Source of the DNA: Candidatus Pacebacteria bacterium CG10_big_fil_rev_8_21_14_0_10_44_11
Lineage (GTDB): Bacteria > Patescibacteriota > Microgenomatia > UBA1400 > PJMF01
NCBI GenBank assembly: GCA_002772705.1
Contig: PFDH01000046.1
Coordinates: 1 to 29,979, forward strand
Direction: 5' to 3'
DNA: 29,979 nucleotides
The translations under genes were made by a program, and so were the position numbers. Positions 7,087 through 14,828 of this stretch are shown here, piece after piece. The notes beneath the pieces are model-generated. The model was given only the letters and a program-made list of their open reading frames with translations, ran no database searches and had not been told where the DNA came from. Within the stretch, counting starts at the first letter, position 1; each line of letters opens with the position of its first letter.

Positions 7087-7641
7087 GTGGGCACTTCTGC
7101 TGAATTTTTAAGTCAGTTACCATTTCACCTTAATGATAAAGAGTTAGGTTTTGTTTTCCCCGAGTATAAGTTACTGGTTCTTCCTCAAGAACGAGCACAC
7201 GTTCTGGCTATTGAGTGCCTTATTTTTGAATGGAATGATAAAAAAGTTGAACGCTGTACAAATTTGGGTGGAAAAATTATTAACTCACACACTCATGAAT
7301 CTTATATTTACTCTTGCGCTCTGTTCAGTAGCGGTAATTTGCAGGCTTTGATTGCTAGAGTTTCACTGCACGCTGATGATTCACTCATTTTTGTGGAACT
7401 GTTTGCTAATTCTAAAGAGGAGTTGGCAGAACACAAACAATCATTGATGGCTCTGTTTAATGAGTATCTTCGAAGACTAGAAAATACTCAACAGGCAACT
7501 GGTTCTGACCCTCTTGAGCTCAGCCTGGCCAGAAAATGTCGAATGGTCTTTGGCAAACCTAAAAAAGATATTCCAGCCCTTGGACATCTGGGAACCAGAG
7601 GCTTAATCGTCCCCTTACCCAATACCGCCCGATTGAGTTAA
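7087..7641 (+). CDS. Protein of unknown function, 184 aa
   Basis: Starts with GTG preceded by AAGGAG (7074-7079) at good spacing. No signal peptide or membrane helix is visible. The sequence is mixed alpha/beta, with an early ELGFVFPEYKLLVLPQERAHVLAIE stretch and a helix-rich second half (SKEELAEHKQSLMALFNEYLRRLE). The C-terminus ends in a loop-like TRGLIVPLPNTARLS. I do not recognise the family. It is a single-gene unit closed by a terminator at 7643-7710. The hairpin element copy B lies just upstream and could be in its leader if transcription starts before 6897. Confidence 0.7.
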   Translation: MGTSAEFLSQLPFHLNDKELGFVFPEYKLLVLPQERAHVLAIECLIFEWNDKKVERCTNLGGKIINSHTHESYIYSCALFSSGNLQALIARVSLHADDSLIFVELFANSKEELAEHKQSLMALFNEYLRRLENTQQATGSDPLELSLARKCRMVFGKPKKDIPALGHLGTRGLIVPLPNTARLS

Positions 7642-7642
7642 C

Positions 7643-7710
7643 ACGACAAGGTGCCCACTCACTACCCAGCAATTACAGCCAAGTATAGGAGCCAGCCTTG
7701 TCGTATTTTT
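7643..7710 (+). terminator. Long-stem terminator after the 7087 gene
   Basis: ACGACAAGG (7643-7651) and CCTTGTCGT (7696-7704) pair over 9 bp and are followed by A and five T. The loop of 44 nt is long for a simple terminator and may fold internally. It lies 2 nt after the stop codon. Confidence 0.6.
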
Positions 7711-7739
7711 AGAAATGAGCCTTGCTCTATTTCTCTTCA

Positions 7740-7922
7740 TCAAGCCGTTACTTCTTGGTAGTGACCGGATCGGTCATCATCTTGAACTGGAGTAATACGC
7801 TTGACGGCAATTTGATTGGTGACTGGATCAATCCAGACCATCGCTCGGTGCGCCTGGAGGGTTTGCTCCAGCGCTTTTAACATTTTTCTTGAGTACATCG
7901 ATGAAAGAGGTGTGTCTGACAT
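7740..7922 (-). CDS. Small protein of unknown function, 60 aa
   Basis: The reading frame begins at an ATG preceded by AGAAAGGA six bases upstream, a good ribosome binding site. The sequence has a helical first half (MYSRKMLKALEQTLQAHRAM) and a strand-like second half (VWIDPVTNQIAVKRITPV), with a charged end. I do not recognise it. It stands alone between a terminator at 7955-7985 and the convergent gene at 7087. The ribosome binding site and the regular composition make it likely to be real despite its size. Confidence 0.55.
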   Translation of the reverse strand: MSDTPLSSMYSRKMLKALEQTLQAHRAMVWIDPVTNQIAVKRITPVQDDDRSGHYQEVTA

Positions 7923-7954
7923 CGTGTCCTTTCTAGTGAAGCCTATCCGGTTCT

Positions 7955-7985
7955 AAAAAACCCCCGGTTGTTGGCGGGGGTTTTG
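7955..7985. terminator. Bidirectional intrinsic terminator
   Basis: CCCCCG (7961-7966) and CGGGGG (7975-7980) make a 6-bp stem with an 8-nt loop, with six A before and four T after. On the minus strand it would end the transcript of the gene at 8180-8851. Confidence 0.8.
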
Positions 7986-8124
7986 TGCTTCACTTTGTTT
8001 TACTTCTCTTAAGTCACAAAACCCCAGTCTCCTTGTATTGGATGACAATTGTGCGAAGGAAAGCTGGATTCAGGTGCCACAAAGTTTTCATGCTGGACTG
8101 TAAACTACACTATTCTTACTCAAA

Positions 8125-8142
8125 ACTCAATGCATATTGAGT
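8125..8142. other. 7-bp palindrome, operator-like
   Basis: ACTCAAT and ATTGAGT flank a 4-nt centre (GCAT). It is in the spacer 7986-8179 downstream of the 8180 gene, where no other feature is seen. It could be a protein-binding site or chance in AT-rich DNA. Confidence 0.25.
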
Positions 8143-8179
8143 ACTCATATCTGTGGATTTTATACCCTCCACTTGAAGA

Positions 8180-8851
8180 TTAATTGGACTGAGAGTCATC
8201 TTCTTCAGGCTGTGTTGAAGAAACTATTACATCTAGATATGCATTGATCATACTATCTTCAATTTTTTGACCACTCAGGAAAACCAACAAAAGAAAAGCC
8301 CCTCTTAACTCTTTGTAGCGATCTTGCTTCTCTTTATCTATTGCACTGGAGGGCTTGAGATTATCAAAAAAAGCATCAAGCAACATGCCTAATTCCCTTT
8401 CTTGAAACTCCCGAGCAACCCTTTGTGCTTCCTGTTGTGTTCCATCGGTAGGCAGTCGGCTCAGATCAGTTTCGAAATTGGCAATTTCTGCAAAAAAATC
8501 AGCAAGTGCTTCACGCGCAGCCGTGTTGTTATCAGAACTGTATTGCTCACCTAACTGAGCAATGGCTGCTGTCAAATCCCTAGACACCTGTTTTTGTTCA
8601 GGGTCATCTGGAATAAAATCTGCTACATCTTGAGTATATTGTTTGGCTTGATCTACAAATTGCTGATTTCGGCCCTGTTTTTCAGCAAACCAGACCATTC
8701 GTCTGACTAGATCCTTAAGAACAGCATATGTCGGCGCGTGTCTGAATGAGTCTTTGTCGAAAAGGGGAAAAATAGTTTGATCTAAAAGAGGGGTCAAAGA
8801 AAAAACATCTCTTAGTCTTCGTTCGGTTTCGGCAGTAATGCTTCCTGACAT
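8180..8851 (-). CDS. Helical protein of unknown function, 223 aa
   Basis: The start is supported by GGAG five bases before the ATG, and a TAGAAT box lies a little further up. The protein is soluble-looking, acidic and almost entirely helical by composition, with long Glu/Gln/Ala-rich stretches (for example QQEAQRVAREFQERELGMLLDAFF). It has an acidic tail (PEEDDSQSN). No motif or family is recognised. It is transcribed away from rplJ and ends before the terminator at 7955-7985. Confidence 0.65.
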   Translation of the reverse strand: MSGSITAETERRLRDVFSLTPLLDQTIFPLFDKDSFRHAPTYAVLKDLVRRMVWFAEKQGRNQQFVDQAKQYTQDVADFIPDDPEQKQVSRDLTAAIAQLGEQYSSDNNTAAREALADFFAEIANFETDLSRLPTDGTQQEAQRVAREFQERELGMLLDAFFDNLKPSSAIDKEKQDRYKELRGAFLLLVFLSGQKIEDSMINAYLDVIVSSTQPEEDDSQSN

Positions 8852-8960
8852 AGTTCTCCGTTTCTATTCTAGCTCGTCCAGCTAGGATTATTTGAATTAT
8901 AGTTTACGAAACTATATCAAAGAGTGTCTGTTTGTCAAACTTCCCCATTTACCACCTTTG

Positions 8961-9162
8961 TGATATACTACTGGCTTCAATCCAAAGACAGCGCGCGGTT
9001 GCAAACCAGCAACGACCTGCAACCATAAGCCACGCCGAGGAAAGAACCAAGTCGCCTTTTGCCACACTCGCTGTGCCACCAAAAAGCCTCCCCACTCTTT
9101 TTTCTTCTCTGGTTTGAACACACTTTGTCGTGATGTATTTGTTTTATAGAAAAAGGTAAACA
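8961..9162 (+). promoter_or_regulatory. Promoter and L10-type leader of rplJL
   Basis: TGATATACT (8961-8969) is an extended -10 box, predicting a leader of about 185 nt. In it ACAGCG (8988-8993) pairs with CGCTGT (9069-9074). Inside this, GGTTGCA (8997-9003) pairs with TGCAACC (9018-9024). In many bacteria the L10-L12 complex binds a folded rplJ leader and represses translation; size and position here fit that class. I could not verify the kink-turn that defines it. This covers most of the 311-base gap before rplJ. Confidence 0.5.
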
Positions 9163-9729
9163 ATGCCAAGTCAGAAAAATCAGCAACAACTTGAAGTGCT
9201 CAAGGCAAGCGTTAGCAAGGCCAAATCGCTGGCAATCGTCGATTTTGCCGGCACAACTGTAAATGACCAGGTTCAACTCCGTCGGGAGATCAAGCGGGCA
9301 GGTGGAGAATTTATTGTCACCAAAAACACCCTGATCAACTTGGCTCTGGGCAAAGACCAGCTCAAAGAATCCCTTCAAGGTATGACCGCCCTGGTTTTGT
9401 CATTTGCTGACGAAGTGGCCGCTCTCAAGCCGCTTTTCAAGTTTCATGAGGACAACGAAAAACTAACCATCAAGCAGGGAATGCTTGATGACAAAGTTTT
9501 GTCCGCCGATGAAGTTGAGAACTTAAGCAAGTTACCAGGCAAAAAAGAGCTGATTGCCACTTTGATCAGCCGACTGCAAGGCCCGGCCTACGCTCTCGTA
9601 AACGTCCTGAAAGCCGGTCAACGCGACTTAGTCTATGTTCTGCAAGCTATCGCTAAAAAACAGGACTCAGGAGCGTCAGAAACCATCGCTGTAACTGAGC
9701 CTGCCGCCCAAACAGCAAGCGCCGCCTAA
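9163..9729 (+). CDS. rplJ: 50S ribosomal protein L10
   Basis: 188 residues, slightly longer than E. coli L10 because of an Ala/Thr-rich tail. The N-terminal domain has the typical SLAIVDFAGTTVNDQVQLRR and FIVTKNTLINLAL segments that bind 23S rRNA. The C-terminal helix (AYALVNVLKAGQRDLVYVLQAIAKK) is the docking site for L7/L12 dimers. It forms the base of the ribosomal stalk. It lies 47 nt before rplL and follows a long leader that probably controls both genes. It is about 6.5 kb away from rplA rather than next to it. Confidence 0.95.
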   Translation: MPSQKNQQQLEVLKASVSKAKSLAIVDFAGTTVNDQVQLRREIKRAGGEFIVTKNTLINLALGKDQLKESLQGMTALVLSFADEVAALKPLFKFHEDNEKLTIKQGMLDDKVLSADEVENLSKLPGKKELIATLISRLQGPAYALVNVLKAGQRDLVYVLQAIAKKQDSGASETIAVTEPAAQTASAA

Positions 9730-9776
9730 TTTAGTAGTAAACCGTGTCATTAAAAACACAAGTCAGAAAGGAAATT

Positions 9777-10190
9777 ATGGCAGAAGACACAAAAAAAGAG
9801 AGTAAAGAGCTCTCAAAACCAGTACAAACCATTCTTGATGGAGTCAAGAAACTCTCGTTAGTCGAGGTTTCACAGCTCGTCAAAGCGCTCGAGGCAGAGT
9901 TTGGCGTTTCCGCCGCTGCTCCCATGATGATGGGTGCCATGCCTGCCGCCGCCGCTGCTGAGCCAGTCGAAGAGCAAACCGAGTTTGACGTCATCTTAAA
10001 AGACGCCGGAGCCAACAAAATTGGCGCCATTAAGGCTGTCCGTACTCTTAAACCAGACCTCGGTCTAGGTGAGGCCAAAGCTTTTGTGGAGTCCGCTCCT
10101 AAAAAAGTCTTGGAAGGTGCCAAAAAAGAAGACGCCCAAGCAGCCAAGAAAACCTTGGAAGACGCCGGTTGCGTGGTTGAGTTAAAGTAA
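9777..10190 (+). CDS. rplL: 50S ribosomal protein L7/L12
   Basis: 137 residues from the ATG at 9777, chosen because AGAAAGGA precedes it by four bases; the frame extends upstream to 9744 without a site. The N-terminal dimerisation domain (VQTILDGVKKLSLVEVSQLVKALEAEFG) is followed by an Ala-rich hinge with Met residues. The C-terminal domain contains the factor-binding surface (KIGAIKAVRTLKPDLGLGEAKAFVES). It forms the flexible stalk that recruits translation GTPases. A terminator follows directly. Confidence 0.96.
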   Translation: MAEDTKKESKELSKPVQTILDGVKKLSLVEVSQLVKALEAEFGVSAAAPMMMGAMPAAAAAEPVEEQTEFDVILKDAGANKIGAIKAVRTLKPDLGLGEAKAFVESAPKKVLEGAKKEDAQAAKKTLEDAGCVVELK

Positions 10191-10218
10191 CTGTTTTCTT
10201 CTTTAGAAGAATACAAAA

Positions 10219-10241
10219 CCCTCGCGCCAGCGGGGGTTTTT
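10219..10241 (+). terminator. Intrinsic terminator of rplJL
   Basis: CCCTCGC (10219-10225) pairs with GCGGGGG (10230-10236), one G-U pair, with a GCCA loop and five T after it. Confidence 0.9.
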
Positions 10242-10481
10242 GTTGTGTTGTTTGGTTGTTTAATGTGGTTAAACTACAATATTACTTAATTACTTAGAAA
10301 TTTCTATTGATGCATACACTCAAACTTTAAGCATCAAAATATTATTTTTCAAATGCTATCAAGTTTTCCCTCAGTTATTAACAGTCATTTTAATATAGGC
10401 CTCTGATAATAATTATATAGGCTTGTTTTGTGCATAACGCTGCTCTTCCGTTCAAAACCCCCAAAATCCCTATTTTCCCTC

Positions 10482-10612
10482 TTGACCCAGTTGGACTTAG
10501 TCTGCTACTTTTAAGCTAGTAAAGAATATGTTTGTATGATTTCTCACCGGTTATGAGGGTATGCTTTGTAAAGGGCTTACCCATCGTACAAAACTGTTCC
10601 TTCAGAGGAACA
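10482..10612 (+). promoter_or_regulatory. Promoter and hairpin leader of the HTH gene
   Basis: The gap 10242-10637 has no gene I can support. TTGACC (10482-10487), 18 bp, then TGC-TACTTT (10506-10511) is a plausible promoter; TATGAT at 10535-10540 is another candidate -10. Two hairpins follow in the leader: GGGTA/TACCC (10557-10561, 10578-10582) with an inner CTTT/AAAG, and TGTTCC/GGAACA (10595-10600, 10607-10612). Whether they regulate the gene is unknown. The AT-rich part 10242-10480 shows nothing clear. Confidence 0.4.
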
Positions 10613-10637
10613 AACTATATTGAAAGGATGCGTGCCC

Positions 10638-10940
10638 ATGAACGACCAATTTACTGCCCAGACACCGGCTGTCTCGAGTGCAGTCACTGACGACTTTGAT
10701 TTTGGTGACGATGATCGGAAAACCGGTCGCGCCGATGACGCCAACAAACTGGACATCAACAACTTGCCTGACCTATTAACAGTCCGCGAAGTCGCTGATT
10801 TATTGCGGGTTTCCCCTCTCACCATCAAACGATGGGGCAAACGGGGCAAATTGCCGGCAATCAGGATCAACTCCAGAGGTGACCGTCGCTACAAAAAAGA
10901 CTCAGTTCTTTGGTTGCTGGGGGTTAACCCAGCTGAATAA
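10638..10940 (+). CDS. Excisionase-type helix-turn-helix DNA-binding protein
   Basis: 100 residues from the ATG at 10638, set by AAAGGA (10623-10628) nine bases upstream. The C-terminal half is a MerR-like winged helix of the HTH_17/excisionase type: LLTVREVADLLRVSPLTIKRW, followed by GKLPAIRINSRGDRRYKKDSV. The first 40 residues are acidic and probably disordered (DDFDFGDDDRK). Such proteins are small regulators or recombination directionality factors. No integrase or phage gene is nearby, so a transcription regulator is more likely. An element of the five-copy RNA-like family lies just downstream. Confidence 0.8.
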   Translation: MNDQFTAQTPAVSSAVTDDFDFGDDDRKTGRADDANKLDINNLPDLLTVREVADLLRVSPLTIKRWGKRGKLPAIRINSRGDRRYKKDSVLWLLGVNPAE

Positions 10941-10990
10941 TTACAAATACATATACTTTCGAATTTTACAGATGAGCAAAAAGAATTAAT

Positions 10991-11104
10991 ATGTTTTTGA
11001 AAGGTGTCTGAGACGCTGACAGGTAATGTACAGAAAAGCAGTCTCCACTGTGGAAGCGACTCAGTCAAGCTTGGAGAAGGTGCCAAGCGTCCGAGAAAAA
11101 ACAT
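10991..11104 (+). ncRNA. Five-copy structured element, copy 1
   Basis: Outer stem: ATGTTTTT (10991-10998) with AAAAACAT (11097-11104), then GG/CC further in. Stem 2: TGAGACGCT (11009-11017) with AGCGACTCA (11055-11063), 8 of 9 paired. TGTC and GACA flank the first strand, so it could instead be a hairpin loop making a pseudoknot. Stem 3: GCTTGG (11069-11074) with CCAAGC (11083-11088), loop AGAAGGTG. The strand is chosen by the pattern of G-U pairs in the other copies. It fills the gap between the HTH gene and the convergent glycosyltransferase gene. Confidence 0.7.
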
Positions 11105-11117
11105 TTTACTTCTTTTT

Positions 11118-11906
11118 TTAGATTGACTGAAAAACCAGTTTGATAAATTCGAGTAACTTTAACTGCCGGCGCCACCGCCACGGCTCTTGCCAAAGTCGAT
11201 AGAGCCATTCCAGACCAAGTTTTTCTAGAACTGCCGGCGCCGGCGCAATTTTTGCTGTTAGCACGTCAAATGCCCCACCCACCGCCATTGCCAACTTGAC
11301 CCCAGCCGCCCGTAGCTCAGTTTTGTGACTCATTAACCAAACTTCTTGCCAGGGGGCGCCAAAAGCCACAAAGACAAAAATTGGCTTGAGTTTTTTTAGG
11401 ACTGCCAACACCGCTGCTTCTTCAGTCTTGGTCGGGTGTTGAATATCAGCATAACCCTCAAACCAATAGACTTTGGCCGACAACTGCTTTCCAATTGGTA
11501 TTGCTATCTCTGGCGGTGCCACCTGACTTGGAGAAGCGTAACCTTGACCGCCAAGAACTAAACTTGTTAAACCATCTTTGGCCACTAGCTTGAGCAAATC
11601 CAGCGTTACTTCTCTACCGGTAATCCGCTCTTGCAGGGGCTGAATCTTTCCGAACAGAGACAACATTTTTGAAGCGACCACCAAACCTATCCCGTCTGGG
11701 ATCAAAACGTCGGCCGATTGCAAGGTATGCAAAAAGGACTCATTGTTTCGGGAAATGATGATTTGCTCTGGGTTAGGCGTCATCACCAGAAGAGGCCCAA
11801 TGTTAGAATCTAACCGAGAAGTAAGGAAACTTAGCAAATCCTGCTTAGGACTGCTAAAAACCTCTAGATCAAAGATTTTGCTTGTTTGATAGGTACTTTT
11901 TTCCAT
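11118..11906 (-). CDS. WecG/TagA/CpsF family glycosyltransferase
   Basis: 262 residues from the ATG at 11906. Family motifs are clear: VMTPNPEQI near the N-terminus, ADVLIPDGIGLVVASK with the conserved Asp, FVAFGAPWQEVWL, and AVGGAFDVLTAKIAPAP followed by LEWLYRLWQEPWRWRR. These enzymes transfer N-acetylmannosamine or its uronic acid onto lipid-linked GlcNAc in cell-surface polymer synthesis at the membrane. The start is placed at 11906, not at the upstream 11951, because TTGTTC-17 bp-TAAAAT ends 8 nt before it, which fits a leaderless mRNA. The exact sugar substrate cannot be told. Confidence 0.88.
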   Translation of the reverse strand: MEKSTYQTSKIFDLEVFSSPKQDLLSFLTSRLDSNIGPLLVMTPNPEQIIISRNNESFLHTLQSADVLIPDGIGLVVASKMLSLFGKIQPLQERITGREVTLDLLKLVAKDGLTSLVLGGQGYASPSQVAPPEIAIPIGKQLSAKVYWFEGYADIQHPTKTEEAAVLAVLKKLKPIFVFVAFGAPWQEVWLMSHKTELRAAGVKLAMAVGGAFDVLTAKIAPAPAVLEKLGLEWLYRLWQEPWRWRRQLKLLEFIKLVFQSI

Positions 11907-12274
11907 ATTTGCCCATTTTATTTGACCAAGCTTAATCGAACAACACCCCAACCTATTGTAGCAATTTCAGGCCTGAAGTCACGCGATAAACAACAAGCAC
12001 CGCTTATTGCAACTTAATTGCACATAACCGTAGACCCAAAACTGTTAGCTGCCCTCTTGTTTGCCTTATCTTGGGGTTTCTTTGATTTGTAACAACAATA
12101 GACCTCAGATTTTTTCCATATAATTCCGGTCATTCAATGAGATAGTGCTTATTTTCTTAACTTTTTGAACACTTTTTTACTTGATCTTATTGTCAAAATT
12201 AATCAAAAGTTTGACAAATAGATAAAAAGAATGTTGAGAGACTTATAACAAGTCAGTTGATTTGGCAACAGTGA
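11907..12274. other. AT-rich intergenic stretch with one inverted repeat
   Basis: Contains the glycosyltransferase promoter at its left edge (11915-11943). TTGTCAAA (12190-12197) and TTTGACAA (12210-12217) form an 8-bp inverted repeat with a 12-nt loop; no T-tract follows, so it is more like an operator than a terminator. I see no gene in the rest. Confidence 0.35.
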
Positions 12275-12601
12275 TCACCTTTTGACTTTCTCGAGAGGAA
12301 AACAAAAAAGATACTGCCTCAACTTGACTTTTTCACCCAGAAACGTCACTCCTTCTACTTTTAGCCTGGCCTGCTGTTTGCCCGGGCCACCAAAGACATA
12401 CCCTGCCGCTGTCCGACCATCGGCATGAACCACCCTGTGGCAAGGATAGCGCTCGGGGTTGGTGTTGGTGTGCAGAATTCTGCCTACTTGGCGTGGGTGA
12501 GCGCCAGCTGCCTGGGCGACCTCAAGATAGGTTGAAACTTTCCCCTTTGGAATTTGGCCAACTAGATCAAGCACAATTGGTCGAGCAAGCGCGTCTTTCA
12601 T
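12275..12601 (-). CDS. MGMT-family alkylguanine DNA alkyltransferase, single domain
   Basis: 108 residues, only the C-terminal active domain of the O6-alkylguanine alkyltransferase family. It has the winged-helix part (VLDLVGQIPKGKVSTYLEVAQAAGAHPRQVGRIL) and the active-site motif YPCHRVV with the acceptor Cys, so it should be a suicide repair enzyme. Alkyltransferase-like Atl proteins carry Trp at that position instead. GYVFGGPGKQQARLKVEGV follows as usual. A GAGGAGAG ribosome binding site precedes the ATG. It is divergent from murD with only 47 bp between. Confidence 0.9.
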   Translation of the reverse strand: MKDALARPIVLDLVGQIPKGKVSTYLEVAQAAGAHPRQVGRILHTNTNPERYPCHRVVHADGRTAAGYVFGGPGKQQARLKVEGVTFLGEKVKLRQYLFCFPLEKVKR

Positions 12602-12648
12602 CTTCTCTCCTCTGGCAAGACTGTTTTTCCTAGTTTACAATAGCGGAT

Positions 12649-14076
12649 ATGACCATGATTGAATACCTCCAGCACCGCTTTGCCAACAAGACTTTTTGGA
12701 TTATTGGCGCCGGTCGGGAAGGCATTTCAAGTTATGCCTTACTCAGAGAGACCTTCCCAGAGGCAGAAATTAAATTAATTGACGATCAACCACTAGAAAA
12801 CCTCAGCCCTCAAGTGGCAGAACTGGCTCAAGACCCACATTCTCAATTTACGCTGGCTTCAGCGTTGCGCCATCAAGACTTTAAGCCAGGATGGATTGTT
12901 TTCAAAACGCCTGGCATACCGTCAGATCACCCAATAATCAAACAATTAACCCAGGTTTCAGCTGAAATTACCTCAAATACCGCCCTTTTCCTGGAACTGC
13001 TTAAGCAGCTGGCCGCGCCACCGACCACCATTGGCGTCACCGGTACCAAGGGCAAAAGCACCACCGCCAGTCTGATTTACCATATTCTGAAAGAAAATGG
13101 CAAAATGGCCTTTTTAGCGGGCAATATCGGAACACCACCACTTACGCTGGTAGAGACGATTGCAGGTCTGGAAAAGCCAGCTGAAGCCCAGGTAGTGTTA
13201 GAGTTATCCAGCCATCAACTGCGAGAATTGACCATCAGCCCCGACATCGCTGTGATCCAAAATATCACCCCCGAACACTTAAACTATTATTCAGATTTCA
13301 AAAGCTATCAAAATGCTAAGAGAGCAATAACAATGTATCAAAACGTTAAGCAATCAGTCATTTATTGTCCACGGCATGATGCAGTAGTTACTATATTGAA
13401 TGATTTAAGTCAACGCTTTACGTTTGATGTTGAGCCAGCCAACCCTGCCAATTTGACCGCTTACGCCACGACTGAGGCAATTTATTACGGCACTGAAAAA
13501 ATCATTGATCGGCAAGACATCCCCCTAGTTGGTATCCATAATCTCTACAATATTTTGCCTGGGGTAATTGTTGGCAAGCTGTTTGGTCTTGACGCCAACA
13601 AAATCGCTCAAGCGATCAAGACTTTCCAGGCTTTGCCACACCGGCTGGAGTTTGTTGCTGAACAGAATGGGGTGAGTTACTACAACGACTCTCAGGCTAC
13701 TACGCCAGAAGCCGCTACAGCGGCGCTCAGGAGCTTCAGCGGTACACCAATTCATTTATTGGCTGGTGGTTCTGACAAAGGGGTAGATTTAGGCATGTTT
13801 GCCGACGAAATTGTCCAGCAACCAGTCAAAACCCTGATACTTTTTCCACCAATGGGAGCAAGTATCGCTCAACTGGTTAGAGCCAGCGCCCAAAAACAGC
13901 AAAAAACTGAACCAGAAATTTATTCCGCTAACTCGATGCCCGAGGCGGTCTTGATTGCCAAATCAAAGGCTCAAACCGGAGACATCGTGCTGCTTTCCCC
14001 TGCCTGTGCCAGCTTTGGTATTTTTAAGAACTACCAAGACCGGGGCGATCAGTTTAAAATCCAAGTTGCAGGTTAG
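12649..14076 (+). CDS. murD: UDP-N-acetylmuramoyl-L-alanine:D-glutamate ligase
   Basis: 475 residues. The ATP loop GVTGTKGKSTTASLIYHIL (about 128-146) is of the Mur ligase type. LELSSHQL and NITPEHLNYY follow in the central domain. The C-terminal domain has YYNDSQATTPEAATAAL, LLAGGSDKGVDL and LLSPACASFGIFKNYQDRGDQF, which are specific for MurD. It adds D-glutamate to UDP-MurNAc-L-Ala in the cytoplasm. TACAAT (12636-12641) lies 7 nt before the ATG, again predicting a leaderless mRNA. Its end overlaps the convergent EEP gene by 4 nt. Confidence 0.95.
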   Translation: MTMIEYLQHRFANKTFWIIGAGREGISSYALLRETFPEAEIKLIDDQPLENLSPQVAELAQDPHSQFTLASALRHQDFKPGWIVFKTPGIPSDHPIIKQLTQVSAEITSNTALFLELLKQLAAPPTTIGVTGTKGKSTTASLIYHILKENGKMAFLAGNIGTPPLTLVETIAGLEKPAEAQVVLELSSHQLRELTISPDIAVIQNITPEHLNYYSDFKSYQNAKRAITMYQNVKQSVIYCPRHDAVVTILNDLSQRFTFDVEPANPANLTAYATTEAIYYGTEKIIDRQDIPLVGIHNLYNILPGVIVGKLFGLDANKIAQAIKTFQALPHRLEFVAEQNGVSYYNDSQATTPEAATAALRSFSGTPIHLLAGGSDKGVDLGMFADEIVQQPVKTLILFPPMGASIAQLVRASAQKQQKTEPEIYSANSMPEAVLIAKSKAQTGDIVLLSPACASFGIFKNYQDRGDQFKIQVAG

Positions 14077-14828
14077 CCTACTACCCGCTCCACCATTCCA
14101 ACTATCCCTTTATGGTCGCTAAGGCCACTGACAACTTGAACGTCCGTTACTTTGTACTCAGGCGTGCTAAAAATTGTATCCACCACCAGCTGCAGGTTGA
14201 GGTGGCCAGCGTAATGCAAAGAAGAATCAATGGTGGTCATCACCTCGCTGGGCAGGTTATCCTTGAAGAGCGTCTCAAACAACCCAAACATCTCTTTACT
14301 GCGTGGTGAATTAAAGTCACCGCACAGAATGAGCTCTGGGTAGCGTTGCAAAATTGGTTTCAGCCGGTCAAAATCCTGGCGCTGAGCGTCGGTCACTTCT
14401 CCGTCTGGTGTCCAGGTAAAATGAGTAGTGGCGATTCTGTACTCTGCGGCTCCGTCAGAAAAATGACCAATAATGATGGTTCGAACGTCATCATTTGGCA
14501 GCTGAAAAACCTTAAGATCTCTAAAACCGGAGTAGCGCTCAACTTGCCAGTCAGTGACAGCCAACTTAGTCATGATGGCAACTCCCCAATTCCCTAAAGG
14601 ACTAATGTGATATTGATTTTTTTGTTGAGCAATCACCGTTGGCACAAATTTGACTGTGGTCATTTGTAACTCTGTGGCAATTCGTTCCAGATTGACTTCA
14701 AATACTTCCTGCAGACAAATCACATCGGGGTTGATGGTATGAACCACCGGCAGAAACCGATCTAAGTGACGGTCACCTTCAATGTTAAGAGTCATCAGTT
14801 TGATTGGCATAAAGATCTTTCGAATCAC
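14073..14828 (-). CDS. Endonuclease/exonuclease/phosphatase (EEP) family hydrolase
   Basis: 251 residues from GTG at 14828, or 245 from an ATG at 14810. Conserved EEP motifs appear in order: LMTLNIEG (metal Asn), DVICLQEV (metal Glu), TTHFTWTPDG, LILCGDFNSPR (Asp/Asn), and GLSDHKGIVGMV (Asp-His). These are Mg-dependent phosphodiesterases; substrates range from DNA to phosphoinositides, and none can be chosen here. No signal peptide. The GTG shares a base with the stop codon of the MreB-like gene upstream, so the two are probably in one transcript. Confidence 0.85.
   Translation of the reverse strand: MIRKIFMPIKLMTLNIEGDRHLDRFLPVVHTINPDVICLQEVFEVNLERIATELQMTTVKFVPTVIAQQKNQYHISPLGNWGVAIMTKLAVTDWQVERYSGFRDLKVFQLPNDDVRTIIIGHFSDGAAEYRIATTHFTWTPDGEVTDAQRQDFDRLKPILQRYPELILCGDFNSPRSKEMFGLFETLFKDNLPSEVMTTIDSSLHYAGHLNLQLVVDTIFSTPEYKVTDVQVVSGLSDHKGIVGMVERVVG

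Noticed and set aside
8079..8096. Resemblance of TGGATTCAGGTGCCA to the stem 3 of the five-copy element
   Set aside because: Only the small TGG/CCA hairpin matches; strand a/a', linker and outer stem are absent.
9731..10216. 161-codon frame antisense to rplL
   Set aside because: It is the Ala/Ser-rich shadow of rplL on the opposite strand, with no start signals.
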